A DNA stretch of 64,000 nucleotides from Gaiellaceae bacterium. GTDB lineage: Bacteria > Actinomycetota > Thermoleophilia > Gaiellales > Gaiellaceae. The stretch lies in assembly GCA_030446625.1 (NCBI GenBank), contig JAUJMY010000001.1:293496-357495 (forward strand). Reading direction: 5' to 3'. A program made the position numbers and the translations under genes. Below are positions 45,163-53,920 of this stretch, piece by piece; the first letter of the stretch is position 1, and the number at the start of each line of letters is the position of its first letter. The notes under the pieces were generated by a model. The model did no database searches and had not been told where the DNA came from. It saw only the letters and a program-made list of their open reading frames with translations.

Positions 45163-46914
45163 ATGAGCGCGATGCCGTCGCGCTACCTGCGCCCATATGT
45201 CGCCGCCGTCTCGCTCCTCGCGCTCGCCGGCCTCTCCGCGCTCGCGACGATCTCCGACGACCCGCTCGACCGCGCGTGGCTGATCGCTGCCTTCGCGGCC
45301 GTGATCGCCGCCGAGCACCTGTTCGAGACGCGCATCGTCTGGAAGGGCGCCGAGGGCGAGAGCACGTTCCACGAGGAGAGCTTCCTCGTCGCGATGGCGC
45401 TGCTCGCTCCGCCGCTGGCGGTCGGGCTCGCGTTCGCGGCCGGCTTCCTCGCGGGCGGGCTGATCTCGCGCCGCGGGCCGCTGAAGATCCTCTTCAACGC
45501 GTCGACGATGGTGCTCGGAGCCGCCGTCGCGCTGCTCGTGATGGAGGCACTCGGCGGCGCGCGCGCCGACACGCCGCGCGCAGCTCTCGCCGTCGTCGCC
45601 GGCGCTGCGGCGTACGTCGTCGTCAACCGGATCGCGGTCTCGGGCGTGCTCGCGCTCGCCGGAGCCGGGTCGTTCCGCCGCGGCCTCTTCGACGATCCCG
45701 GCGCACGCGCGCTGGTCGCTGCCGGAGACGTCTCGCTCGGGCTGCTCGCAGGCTTGGCGGCGCAGGTTCATCTCTGGACGCTGCCGTTCGCGCTCGCAGC
45801 GCTGCTCGCGCTGCACTTCACGCTCTCCGGCGATGTGCGGGCGCGCGCCCAGCAGCAGCGGCTCGCGGAGCTCGTCGCGTCGACCTCCGACGGGATCGTG
45901 TCGCTCGACCGCAACGAGCGCGTGACCTCGTGGAACCCCGCGAGCAAGGAGATCACCGGGTACGCCGCGTCCCGCGTGCTCGGCGCTCCGCTCGCGGAGG
46001 TCTACGCGCTGCTGCATGCGGAGGAGGCCGAGGCGGCGGACGAGCGCGAGGCGGACCTGTACGAGGAGGGCGAGCGACGTCCGCAGGTCCTGCGGATCCG
46101 CGCGGAGGACGGTGCGACCCGCTGGCTGACGGTCAGCCGCGCGCCGTTGCCGGAGGGCGGCGATGTGCTCGTGCTCCGGGACGACACGACGCGCCGCCAG
46201 ATCGACGAGCTGCGGGCGCAGGAGGAGCGAGAGCTCCTGCGCTCGGGCCTGGTGGCGAACGTCTCGCACGAGCTCCGGACGCCGCTCACGAGCATCCTCG
46301 GCTTCACGCAGACGCTCCTGCGCCACGAGACGGATGACGAGACGCGGCGGCGGTACCTTTCGATCGTCGAGCAGGAGGGCGAGCGGCTACGACACCTGAT
46401 CGACGTCCTGCTCGACCTGCGCAGTGGCGAGGAGGGGCGGTTCACGGTCGCACGCGAGCGCCTCGACCTCGCGGACGTCGTCGACGAGGAGGTGGAGCTG
46501 GCGGCCGCCCAGGCGCCGGCTCACGCGCTCCGCAAGGAGCTCGACGGGCGGCCGCTGTGGGTCGACGGTGACGCCCGGCGGCTCCGGCAGGTGGTCTCGA
46601 ACCTGCTCTCGAACGCGGTCAAGTACTCGCCCGGCGGCGGCGACGTCACGATCGCGGCGGCGCGCGTCGACGGCCGCGTCCGGGTATCGGTCACCGACTC
46701 GGGCCTCGGGATTCCCGCCGCGCAGCAACAGCAGATCTTCACCCGCTTCTTCCGCGTCGAGACGCCGGAGCGGCGCGAGATCGGCGGCAGCGGTCTCGGG
46801 CTCGCGCTGACGCGGGAGATCGTCGAGGCGCACGGCGGCCGCATCGGGTTCGAGAGCGCCGAAGGGCGCGGGTCGACGTTCTTCTTCGAGCTGCCCGAAG
46901 CGGCCGCGACGTGA
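45163..46914 (+). CDS. Membrane sensor histidine kinase (orphan)
   Basis: 583 residues. Residues 1-215 contain about seven hydrophobic segments (VAAVSLLALAGLSALATI, LVAMALLAPPLAVGLAFAAG and others) forming a membrane sensor. A PAS domain follows (ELVASTSDGIVSLDRNERVTS), then the phosphoacceptor H-box NVSHELRTPLTSILG, and an ATPase domain with N-box LRQVVSNLLSNAVKYSPGGG and G-boxes DSGLGIPAAQ and GGSGLGLALTREIV. No response regulator is adjacent. Its TGA overlaps the GTG of a GH43-fold glycosidase, an unusual coupling. Confidence 0.93.
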   Translation: MSAMPSRYLRPYVAAVSLLALAGLSALATISDDPLDRAWLIAAFAAVIAAEHLFETRIVWKGAEGESTFHEESFLVAMALLAPPLAVGLAFAAGFLAGGLISRRGPLKILFNASTMVLGAAVALLVMEALGGARADTPRAALAVVAGAAAYVVVNRIAVSGVLALAGAGSFRRGLFDDPGARALVAAGDVSLGLLAGLAAQVHLWTLPFALAALLALHFTLSGDVRARAQQQRLAELVASTSDGIVSLDRNERVTSWNPASKEITGYAASRVLGAPLAEVYALLHAEEAEAADEREADLYEEGERRPQVLRIRAEDGATRWLTVSRAPLPEGGDVLVLRDDTTRRQIDELRAQEERELLRSGLVANVSHELRTPLTSILGFTQTLLRHETDDETRRRYLSIVEQEGERLRHLIDVLLDLRSGEEGRFTVARERLDLADVVDEEVELAAAQAPAHALRKELDGRPLWVDGDARRLRQVVSNLLSNAVKYSPGGGDVTIAAARVDGRVRVSVTDSGLGIPAAQQQQIFTRFFRVETPERREIGGSGLGLALTREIVEAHGGRIGFESAEGRGSTFFFELPEAAAT

Positions 46915-48416
46915 CGACGCTCGAGAGCACGACCTTTCGCAACCCCGTGATCGCGGGAGCGCCGGGCGATGATCACGGCGACCCGTTCGTGATCCGCTAC
47001 CTCGACGAGTTCTTCCTCTACCACACGGGCGACACGTCGGGGCGACGCGGCGTCTCCGTCCACCGGTCGCGGAACCTCGTGGACTGGAAGTTCGAGGGCT
47101 ACGCGCTCGAGCCGTCGGACGTCGGCTGGGCGTGGTCCGACCTCTGGGCGCCCGAAATCGTCTACGAGCGCGGCACCTTCTACATGTACATCTCGGCCAC
47201 CCGAGCGGGCGCAGGGCCCTCGCCGGGGCCGTGGCAGTTCGGCCAGGACGACGCAGGCCGCCGGATCGGCGTCGCGCGCTCGAGCAGCCCGACCGGTCCC
47301 TTCGTCGCCGACCCCGAGCCGCTCACCGACTCGTGGTCGATCGACGCGCACCCGTTCCGCGACGACGACGGGACGATGTGGCTCTTCTACAACGTCCGCA
47401 CCGACGAGACGTCGCTCGGCGACGGGCTGCCGGGGACCGGCACGGTCTGCGACCGCCTCGTCGCCCCCGGCCGGCTCGAGGGACGCCCGACTCCCGTGAC
47501 GTTCCCGAGCGAGCCGTGGGAGGGGGTGCCGACGCGCGACTGGTTCTGGAACGAGGCGCCCTACGTGCTCAAGCGACGCGGCCGCTACTACCAGATGTAC
47601 AGCGGCGGGTCGTTCGTCGACTCGTCGTACGCGATCGGGATGGCGGAGGCGCCTTCACTGCGCGGGCCGTGGCTGAAGGACCCGCTCAACCCGATCCTGC
47701 GCGGCGGCGAGCGGATCGTCGGCCCGGGCCACCACAGCTTCGTGTTCGGCCCCGACGTGGCGACGCGGTACGCCGTCTACCACGGCTACCTCGCGGGCGA
47801 GGAGGGCCGCAAGGTCCACCTCGACCGGCTGTTCTGGTCGGGCGATCGGCCGTTGATCACCGGGCCGACGGAGGACGAGCAGCCGCGGCCGGCGGAGCCC
47901 GTGTTCGAGGAGGCGATCCCGCACTGGCGCGCCGAGGTGTGGGTCCGCGGGAGCTGGGTCCAGGTGGGCGGCACCCGCTTCCGGCTTGCGCCCGAGGACG
48001 TGTGGCATCAGGTCGAGGCGATCCAGAGCAACGGTCGCGTCGCGGTCCGCGTGGGCGGCGTCCTCCACTCGTCGCACCCGGCGTACCTCGAGGGCACCGG
48101 GCCGTGCTTCGCGAGCGACGGCGAGCTGAGGGCGAGGTCGGTGACGTCGTTCCTCGAGGACGGCGACCTGCACGAGCTGCCCGGCTCGAGCTCGTACGTC
48201 TGGCGGTGGGGCGGCTCGGGCACGCTCGAGCTCTCGCTCGCGGTGAAGGGGACGATCACCCTCGCGCTGAACGGGGCGGCGCACGAGCTCGAGGGGCCAC
48301 GCGAGCGTTTCCGGCTCGTCCGGCTCCGGCACGAGGAGGAGGTCGACGAGATCCGCGTGCGCGCCGGGGCCGACGGCGCGACGGTCACGGACCTGTTCGT
48401 CTACGCGCGCGGCTAG
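46911..48416 (+). CDS. GH43-fold glycosidase
   Basis: 501 residues from GTG 46911. The N-terminal five-bladed propeller has catalytic Asp in DDHGDPFVIRY, modulating Asp in IDAHPFRDDDGTMW and acid Glu in WNEAPYVLKRRG. A C-terminal beta-sandwich (about 330-501; WRAEVWVRGSWVQ, FLEDGDLHELPG) may bind substrate. No signal peptide, so it acts in the cytoplasm on imported arabino- or xylo-oligosaccharides or related substrates. It is coupled to the histidine kinase gene by GTGA overlap and not to the glycan locus in region 1. Confidence 0.85.
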   Translation: MTTLESTTFRNPVIAGAPGDDHGDPFVIRYLDEFFLYHTGDTSGRRGVSVHRSRNLVDWKFEGYALEPSDVGWAWSDLWAPEIVYERGTFYMYISATRAGAGPSPGPWQFGQDDAGRRIGVARSSSPTGPFVADPEPLTDSWSIDAHPFRDDDGTMWLFYNVRTDETSLGDGLPGTGTVCDRLVAPGRLEGRPTPVTFPSEPWEGVPTRDWFWNEAPYVLKRRGRYYQMYSGGSFVDSSYAIGMAEAPSLRGPWLKDPLNPILRGGERIVGPGHHSFVFGPDVATRYAVYHGYLAGEEGRKVHLDRLFWSGDRPLITGPTEDEQPRPAEPVFEEAIPHWRAEVWVRGSWVQVGGTRFRLAPEDVWHQVEAIQSNGRVAVRVGGVLHSSHPAYLEGTGPCFASDGELRARSVTSFLEDGDLHELPGSSSYVWRWGGSGTLELSLAVKGTITLALNGAAHELEGPRERFRLVRLRHEEEVDEIRVRAGADGATVTDLFVYARG

Positions 48417-48422
48417 CTCCTC

Positions 48423-48899
48423 CTACCGCGCGCCCGGAGACGCCGGTGGCCACGGCTCGCCGGTGAGGCTGTACGCGAAAGCCTTGCCCGAGGCGGACCA
48501 GCCGACGCTCTCGTAGAACGCGTGCGCCTCCTCCCGCCAGCTGGCCGACTCGAGGCTCATGCCCCAGCAGCCGGCGGCTCGCGCGCGCCTCTCCGCCTCC
48601 GCGAGAAGCGCCCGCCCGGCGCCGCGCCTCCGCGCCGTCTCCGCGACGACCAGGTCGGGGATCCACGCCTGCGCGCGGAGGAAGTTCAAGCGCTGGCGGA
48701 GCTCGACGTCGACGAAGCCGACGAGCGCGCCCTCGTCGTCGGCGACGAGCGCAATCGTGTCCGGGCGCGCCAGGTACGCCTCGAAGGCGTGCCGGTGCTC
48801 GGGCTCGTCCGTTTGACCGCGCACGTCCGGGCGTCCGAGCTGGGCGAGCAGGCTCGAGACGCCGCTCCAGTCGTCGGCTCGCGCGTCGCGGACGTGCAA
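48423..48899 (-). CDS. GNAT-family N-acetyltransferase
   Basis: 158-residue acyl-CoA-dependent acetyltransferase. The acetyl-CoA loop is seen in RRRGAGRALLAEAERRAR after the beta-4 strand AWIPDLVVAETA; the closing motif is EEAHAFYESVGW. The only start consistent with the N-terminal HVRDARADDW is TTG 48899. It is seven bases downstream of the hypothetical gene at 48907, so the two probably share a transcript. Substrate unknown. Confidence 0.88.
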   Translation of the reverse strand: MHVRDARADDWSGVSSLLAQLGRPDVRGQTDEPEHRHAFEAYLARPDTIALVADDEGALVGFVDVELRQRLNFLRAQAWIPDLVVAETARRRGAGRALLAEAERRARAAGCWGMSLESASWREEAHAFYESVGWSASGKAFAYSLTGEPWPPASPGAR

Positions 48900-48906
48900 C
48901 GGGCTC

Positions 48907-49266
48907 TTAGAGCTCGCTGACCTCGGCGTGCCGCTCGGCGATGCAGGCGTTCGCCCACTGCTCCGCCGTCCGGACGAGACGCTCGGTCAGCGTCTCGAGC
49001 TCGGGTCCCGAGGGCGGGAGCTGGTCGCCGGCCACCTCGATGCGGACCTGGTGCAGGGAGACCTCGACGTCCGCGCTGACCTCGTGCCTCTGCTCGGAGA
49101 CGATCGAGACCTCGCCGACGGCGGGGAGGATCGCGCGGGCGAGGTCGTCGATCTCGGCGGGCGTCGCCTCGCGGCCGGCGAAGATGCCGAAGTTGACGCG
49201 GATCTCGAGTGCCGGGGGCTCCGTGTGAGTCACGAAGGCTACGAGTGGCTCTTCCTGCACGGTCAC
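48907..49266 (-). CDS. Conserved hypothetical protein
   Basis: 119-residue soluble protein from GTG 49266. No family recognised. The sequence alternates beta strands and one C-terminal helix (LETLTERLVRTAEQWANACIAE) and contains VNFGIFAGREATPAEIDDLAR. Acidic overall. It lies between the ABC exporter genes and the acetyltransferase, in the same direction, with short spacers on both sides. Confidence 0.7.
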   Translation of the reverse strand: MTVQEEPLVAFVTHTEPPALEIRVNFGIFAGREATPAEIDDLARAILPAVGEVSIVSEQRHEVSADVEVSLHQVRIEVAGDQLPPSGPELETLTERLVRTAEQWANACIAERHAEVSEL

Positions 49267-49292
49267 GCGTTCTGCCCGCGTCGGGCGCGGAC

Positions 49293-50039
49293 CTAACGCT
49301 CGCGCGGCTCCCAGCGAAAGCGGCGTGCTGCCACGAGCAACCCTGCCGCACCCCAGGCGGCGACGATCGCGAGCCCGAGCGCATGCGCGCCGAGGCCGTC
49401 CTCGCGGACGAAGAGGCCGACGACGACGTCGAGCAGGTGCTTCAGCGGCAGCAGCTCCGACACGGCGCGGAGCAGCTCGGGAAAGTCGCGTGTCGGGCCG
49501 AAGGCGCCGGTGAGGAACGCCATCGGGAGGACGATCAGGTTCACGACTGCCGACGAGCCCTCGTTCGAGCGGATCAGCGACGCGGCCGCGAGCCCGAGTC
49601 CCGCGAACGCGACGGCGCCGAGCGCAAGGGCGAGGGCGAGGGTGAGCGGCTGCGCGGGCAGCTCCGCGTCGAAGAGCAGCGTGCCGATCGCGAGGAGCGC
49701 GAGTGCCTGGAGGACGAACACGATCAGGATCGAAGCGACCGTCGCGGCCATGTAGGTCGCGGCGGGAAGCGGCGTCGCCCGGATTCGCTTCAGGATCCCG
49801 ACCTCACGCCGTGCGACGAGCGAGATAGCGAGGCCGCCGAAGGTCGTGTTCGCGATCCCGTAGCCGAGGAGTCCCGCGAGCAGGTAGTTCGCCGCCGGCT
49901 CCCCGTCGAGGTCGCCGGAGTAGACGGCGCTCAGCAGCAGGAAGAGCAGGATCGGGAAGAGGAAGACGAAGATCGCGGCCTCGCGGTTGCGCCAGAAGAT
50001 GCGCTGCTCGGCGCGCAGCTGGTGGAGGAAGAGCCTCAG
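49293..50039 (-). CDS. ABC-2 exporter permease, apparent CTG start
   Basis: 248-residue, six-segment permease of the ABC-2 drug-exporter type: IFVFLFPILLFLLLSAVYSG, LLGYGIANTTFGGLAISLVA, LIVLPMAFLTGAFGP. Conserved sequence begins with LRLFLHQLRAEQRIFWRN, and the only in-frame candidate before it is CTG 50039, which overlaps the ATPase stop as CTGA, exactly as ATGA and GTGA overlaps do elsewhere here. Downstream ATG or GTG codons would remove the first membrane segment. Partner of the ATPase at 50036. Confidence 0.82.
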   Translation of the reverse strand: MRLFLHQLRAEQRIFWRNREAAIFVFLFPILLFLLLSAVYSGDLDGEPAANYLLAGLLGYGIANTTFGGLAISLVARREVGILKRIRATPLPAATYMAATVASILIVFVLQALALLAIGTLLFDAELPAQPLTLALALALGAVAFAGLGLAAASLIRSNEGSSAVVNLIVLPMAFLTGAFGPTRDFPELLRAVSELLPLKHLLDVVVGLFVREDGLGAHALGLAIVAAWGAAGLLVAARRFRWEPRER

Positions 50040-50896
50040 CGCGCGTCCTCGCCGACGAGCGAGATATAGACGTCCTCGAGCGTGGGCCGGTGCACCTCGA
50101 GCTCGTCGAGCTCCACGCCGCGTGCGAGCGCCTGCGCCGTGAGCTCGTGGAGCGCTCGCGTCGGCTCGCGCGTCCGCACGACCCGCGTCTCGCCGTCGAG
50201 GCGGTAGCGGATCTCGGTCTCGGCGTCGCCGCCGCGCAGCTGGGCCGGCGTCCCCTCCGCGACGATGTGCCCCGCGCGCATCACCGCGACGCGGTCGGCG
50301 AGCTGCTGCACCTCGTCGAGGTAGTGGGTCGTGAGCAGGATCGTCTTGCCGAGGCCGCGAAGGCCGCGGATCATCTCCCATGCCGCGCGCCGCGCCTCGG
50401 GGTCGAAGCCGGTCGTCGGCTCGTCCAGGAAGAGCAGGTCCGGGTCGCCGACGAGCGCGACGCCGAGGTCGAGCCGGCGCTTCTGCCCGCCCGACAGCGT
50501 CTTCACGCGTGCGTTTCTCTTCGCCTCGAGCCCGACGAGCGCGATCACCTCCTCGACGTCGCGCGGGCGCGCGTAGTAGCCGGCGAACAGCTCGTGGGTC
50601 TCCCGCACCGTCAGGTTCGGCCACAGCTCGGACGACTGGAGCACGACGCCGATCCGGTCGCGGAAGTCGTGCTGCGCGCTCGCGGGGTCGCACCCGAGGA
50701 CGCTCACCTCCCCGGCATCGCGACGACGGTAGCCCTCGAGGATCTCGACCGTGGTGGTCTTGCCCGCGCCGTTCGGCCCGAGCAGCGCGAAGACCTCCCC
50801 GGGCGGGACCTCGAACGAGACGCCGCGCAGGGCCTCGTTGCCGTCATACGACTAGCGCAGGTCGCGGACGGCGATCGCGCTCAGCAGCGGAGGCAC
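50036..50896 (-). pseudogene. ABC exporter ATPase with in-frame amber codon
   Basis: ATP-binding subunit of a drug-type exporter. From GTG 50896, the frame reads PPLLSAIAVRDLR, then TAG at 50854-50852, then SYDGNEALRGVSFEVPPGE and Walker A LLGPNGAGKTTTVEILEG. The rest is complete: VVLQSSELWPNLTVRE, signature LSGGQKRRLDLG, Walker B LLFLDEPTTGFD and LTTHYLDEVQQL. The stop replaces a residue that is usually Lys or Arg, one base from AAG. No usual start codon exists between the stop and Walker A; GTG 50707 would yield a protein without a nucleotide site. Confidence 0.85.
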
Positions 50897-50917
50897 GCCG
50901 TCACTCAAGCGCGGTGT

Positions 50918-51301
50918 CTACGCCGTCGCAGAGATCGTGATGCCGCCGCGCGCCTTCTGCTCGAGCGTGACGCTCACGCCGTCGGGGGGGAGACCGAGCG
51001 CCTCCGCCACGTCGTCGCGGATCCGGACGGCAAGCGCCTCGCAGAAGTGTCCCTCGCTCCGGAACGTCCCGAGATAGAGCTTGAGCGACTTCGACTCAAG
51101 GCACAGCTCCTGCGGGTGGTAGTCGATCGTCGCCAGGTAGAAGTCGGGCTGACCCGTGATCGGGCAGACGGCACCGAGCTCGTCGCTCGTCATCTCGACG
51201 TGCGTCACACCAGGATTCGGGAACGTCTCGAGGCCCGCGTAGCTCTCGGAGCCCGCGTGTCCCAGCGCGACGAACTCCGTCGTGCGCATCGTCTCGCTCA
51301 C
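50918..51301 (-). CDS. queF: NADPH-dependent preQ0 reductase QueF
   Basis: Type I QueF, 127 residues, reducing the nitrile 7-cyano-7-deazaguanine to preQ1 in queuosine synthesis. Catalytic Cys in ELGAVCPITGQPD, NADPH motif ESKSLKLYLGTFRSEG and the following FCEALA, with the substrate-binding Glu/His positions near HPQELCLESK. GTG 51301. Other queuosine genes are not in the window. It is nine bases downstream of the deoxyribosyltransferase gene, so the two are likely cotranscribed. Confidence 0.95.
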   Translation of the reverse strand: MSETMRTTEFVALGHAGSESYAGLETFPNPGVTHVEMTSDELGAVCPITGQPDFYLATIDYHPQELCLESKSLKLYLGTFRSEGHFCEALAVRIRDDVAEALGLPPDGVSVTLEQKARGGITISATA

Positions 51302-51310
51302 GCGTCCAGT

Positions 51311-51793
51311 CTAGGCGCCGGCGCCGGCCGCCGCGCCCGTCCGATGGCGTGCCAGCTCGTGAATGGCCGCGACGGCCTCGTCGATCGACCAACAGATCGT
51401 CCCCACGCACGCGATCGCTCCGGCGACGAACAAGTTCATCCCTGGGCCGCCGGCGTGGTGACGCCGCCGCTCGAGGCGCAGGTCCGTGACGATGCCGACG
51501 ATCCCGAGATGGTCGGAGCTCCCGCTGGAGACGAGCTCGGAGAAGACCCCGATCTCGCACGCAGTGCCGTCGTCGACCGAGGGGCCGTCGAGCCACGCGA
51601 GTAGGACGTTCGCAGCGCGGAGCCCCTCGACGTCGATGCGGAAGACCTCCTCCGCCGTAGGGTCCGGGTTGTCCGCGAACTGCTCGTGCGGGACGAAGCA
51701 CTCGAGTCCCTCGCGTCGCAGGCGCGCCGCGAGTGCGTCGAGCCACGCGCGCTCGGCCGCGGAGAAGAGCGGTCCGGCGACGTAGATCCGCAT
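51311..51793 (-). CDS. Nucleoside 2-deoxyribosyltransferase
   Basis: 160-residue enzyme of the nucleoside 2-deoxyribosyltransferase family, exchanging bases on 2-deoxyribose or hydrolysing deoxynucleoside monophosphates. N-terminal RIYVAGPLFSAAERAWLDAL, the Asp/Glu motif in WLDGPSVDDGTACEIGVF and NLFVAGAIACVG near the end fit the fold. ATG 51793 is divergent from PhzF. The pairing with queF, a deazaguanine enzyme, hints at salvage or modification of 7-deazapurines, but this is speculative. Confidence 0.88.
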   Translation of the reverse strand: MRIYVAGPLFSAAERAWLDALAARLRREGLECFVPHEQFADNPDPTAEEVFRIDVEGLRAANVLLAWLDGPSVDDGTACEIGVFSELVSSGSSDHLGIVGIVTDLRLERRRHHAGGPGMNLFVAGAIACVGTICWSIDEAVAAIHELARHRTGAAAGAGA

Positions 51794-51831
51794 CGCTCGA
51801 TGCTACTCGCACGGTCTGGTTCACTGACTGC

Positions 51832-52683
51832 ATGCGCGTGCTCCGCTACGTCCTCGCGGACGTCTTCACGGCCACGCCGCTCGCCGGCAACCAGCTCGCG
51901 GTGTTCACCGACGCGAGCGGGCTCGACGAGCGCATCATGCAGGCGCTCGCGCGCGAGCTGAACCTCTCGGAGACGGTGTTCGTCGTCCCGCGCGAGTCGG
52001 ACGGGCACGCGCGGATCCGCATCTTCACGCCGACCGCGGAGCTGCCGTTTGCGGGCCACCCGACGCTCGGTACCGCATTCGTGCTCGGCGGGCCGCTCCA
52101 GCTCGCCGAGATCAGGCTCGAGACCGGACGCGGGACGGTGCCGGTCGAGCTCGAGCGCGAGGGGCCGCGGATCGTGTTCGCCCGGATGTCCCAGCCGATC
52201 CCGCGCATCGAGCCGTACCCGGCCGAGGCGGAGCTGCGCCGCGCGCTCGGCGTCGAGCGCGCGGAGCTTCGGATCGAGCTCTACGACAACGGACCGCGCC
52301 ACGTCTGCGTCGTGCTGCCGTCCGAGGACGCGGTCACGCGCCTCGCGCCGGACCTGGCCGCGCTGGCGGAGCTCGGCGTGCAGGCGAGCTGCTTCGCCGG
52401 GTCCGGGACGCGGTGGAAGACGCGCATGTTCGCGCCGAACGTCGGCGTGCCCGAAGATCCGGCGACGGGCTCCGCCGCGGGTCCGCTCGCGCTGCACCTC
52501 GCGCGGCACGGCCGCATCGGCTGGGGTGAGGAGATCGAGATCTCGCAGGGCGTCGAGATCGGCCGGCCGTCGACGCTCTACGCGCGCGTGGAGGGGACCG
52601 CGGAGCGCGTCGAGCGCGTCGAGGTAGGCGGCGCGGCGGTCATCGTCGCGCGGGGCGAGTTCCGGCTCCCGCCGACGCCCTAG
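51832..52683 (+). CDS. PhzF-family isomerase
   Basis: 283-residue protein of the PhzF/diaminopimelate-epimerase fold. N-terminal RYVLADVFTATPLAGNQLAV, catalytic Glu in NLSETVFVVP, GHPTLGTAFVLGG and the C-terminal EDPATGSAAGPLALHL. ATG 51832 is preferred over in-frame codons upstream that would extend into the divergent gene. No other phenazine gene is present, so it is one of the many housekeeping PhzF-like proteins of unknown substrate. Four bases overlap the convergent small propeller gene. Confidence 0.93.
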   Translation: MRVLRYVLADVFTATPLAGNQLAVFTDASGLDERIMQALARELNLSETVFVVPRESDGHARIRIFTPTAELPFAGHPTLGTAFVLGGPLQLAEIRLETGRGTVPVELEREGPRIVFARMSQPIPRIEPYPAEAELRRALGVERAELRIELYDNGPRHVCVVLPSEDAVTRLAPDLAALAELGVQASCFAGSGTRWKTRMFAPNVGVPEDPATGSAAGPLALHLARHGRIGWGEEIEISQGVEIGRPSTLYARVEGTAERVERVEVGGAAVIVARGEFRLPPTP

Positions 52684-53078
52684 CCGTCGTCCCACGCGAC
52701 GGCTGCGATCTCCGGGAGCTCCGGCGCGAGCGCGCTCCAGAAGCGGCCGCCGTCGCGCGAGACGTAGAGGCGGTTGCGCGCGCCGTAGAGCACGAGATCC
52801 GGATCGTCTGCGGAGATCGCGACGGCGCGCCCCGCCGGCAGTCCGCCTCCCACCTGCTGCCACGTCCGCCCGGCGTCGTGCGAGACGACGAGCGGAGGGC
52901 GCGACGCGACGACGGCGACGACGGTCGATCCGGATGCCGCGGCGACGACGACGCGCGGGAGCGGGAGCTCGACCGGCTCCGGTGGCGCCAGGCGCGCGTG
53001 CGGGTCGAGGCCGAGCACCGTCTCCTCCTCGGCGTCGACGGAGAACACACCGTCGACCGTCTGCACAAGCGCCTTCAC
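52680..53078 (-). CDS. Small Asp-box (BNR-like) protein
   Basis: 132-residue protein from GTG 53078, overlapping the PfkB stop (GTGA). Two Asp boxes (SHDAGRTWQ, SRDGGRFWS) and alternating beta strands suggest half a beta-propeller, which may dimerise or be a remnant. No signal peptide. Coupling to a PfkB kinase is unusual; function unknown. Confidence 0.75.
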   Translation of the reverse strand: MKALVQTVDGVFSVDAEEETVLGLDPHARLAPPEPVELPLPRVVVAAASGSTVVAVVASRPPLVVSHDAGRTWQQVGGGLPAGRAVAISADDPDLVLYGARNRLYVSRDGGRFWSALAPELPEIAAVAWDDG

Positions 53079-53893
53079 CGCGTCCTTCCGGACAGGAGCG
53101 CGACGACGACGCCGGTCGCGCGCCGCGCGGCGGCTTGCGGCGGCGCGCCGGCAGCACGCGAGGCGACGTACGCCGCCGCGAACGCGTCGCCCGCCCCCGT
53201 CGGGTCGACGTGTGACGGCGGGAGCGCGCGCACGGGCACGTGCGTCAACCGGCCTTCGGCCCACAGGAGCGCGCCGCGAGAGCCTCGCGTCACGATCACC
53301 TCGGGGACTCCGAGCCGTCCGACGTCCTCCTCGTGGAAGCCGCCGAGAAGCGCCACCGCCTCCTCCTCCGCGAGCTTGAGCACGTCGACGTGGTGGAGGG
53401 CGGTCGCGTCGGCGTCGCCGCGCAGCTCGAGCGGCCCGACCCGCGGTCGCCGCACGAGCCCCTGGCCGTCGAAGGAGATGCGCCGGCCGCGGCCCAGCGC
53501 GGCAAGCGTCGCCGGCGGGAACTCCGCGCTCGTGAGCACGCCGACGTGGAGCCACTCCGTCTTGCCGAGCGCAGGCGCGATCCACGTGCGCACGTCGTCC
53601 TCGGTCCAGGGATCGCCGAGGGCGTCGACGCGCATGCTGCGGACGTCGCCGTCGTAGCGGAAGGAGAAGCTCGCGGTCGACGTGGCGGGCCGCCACTCGA
53701 CGCGGTGCCCGAGCGCGACGAGCGGCGGCAGGAGCTCGGCCCGGTGCTCCTCGGCGCAGCGCGTGTAGATCGTCGTCGGGCAGGCGAGGAGCCGCAGCGC
53801 GCGGCCCGCGTAGAACGGCGCGCCCCCGGGTCGTGGGCGGGCGCCCGCGACGACGTCGCGCCAGAGGCTGCCGATGACCGCGATCGGCCGCAC
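53075..53893 (-). CDS. PfkB-family carbohydrate or nucleoside kinase
   Basis: 272-residue ribokinase-fold kinase. N-terminal RPIAVIGSLWRDVVAG, then the signature with anion hole and catalytic Asp in HVDPTGAGDAFAAAYVAS. The lid and substrate-binding N-terminal half are short, so substrate cannot be read from sequence; adenosine, sugar or ketohexose kinases are all possible. GTG 53893. A fructose-1-kinase activity would supply the missing step of the mannose pathway in region 1, but the genes are 35 kb apart. Confidence 0.88.
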   Translation of the reverse strand: MRPIAVIGSLWRDVVAGARPRPGGAPFYAGRALRLLACPTTIYTRCAEEHRAELLPPLVALGHRVEWRPATSTASFSFRYDGDVRSMRVDALGDPWTEDDVRTWIAPALGKTEWLHVGVLTSAEFPPATLAALGRGRRISFDGQGLVRRPRVGPLELRGDADATALHHVDVLKLAEEEAVALLGGFHEEDVGRLGVPEVIVTRGSRGALLWAEGRLTHVPVRALPPSHVDPTGAGDAFAAAYVASRAAGAPPQAAARRATGVVVALLSGRTR

Positions 53894-53920
53894 GCTTCAG
53901 AACCTATGCGTCGCGGAAGC

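Noticed and set aside
50852-50854. Amber codon read as pyrrolysine or other recoding
   Set aside because: No pyl genes or recoding signal seen, and the position is an ordinary surface Lys/Arg in the family.
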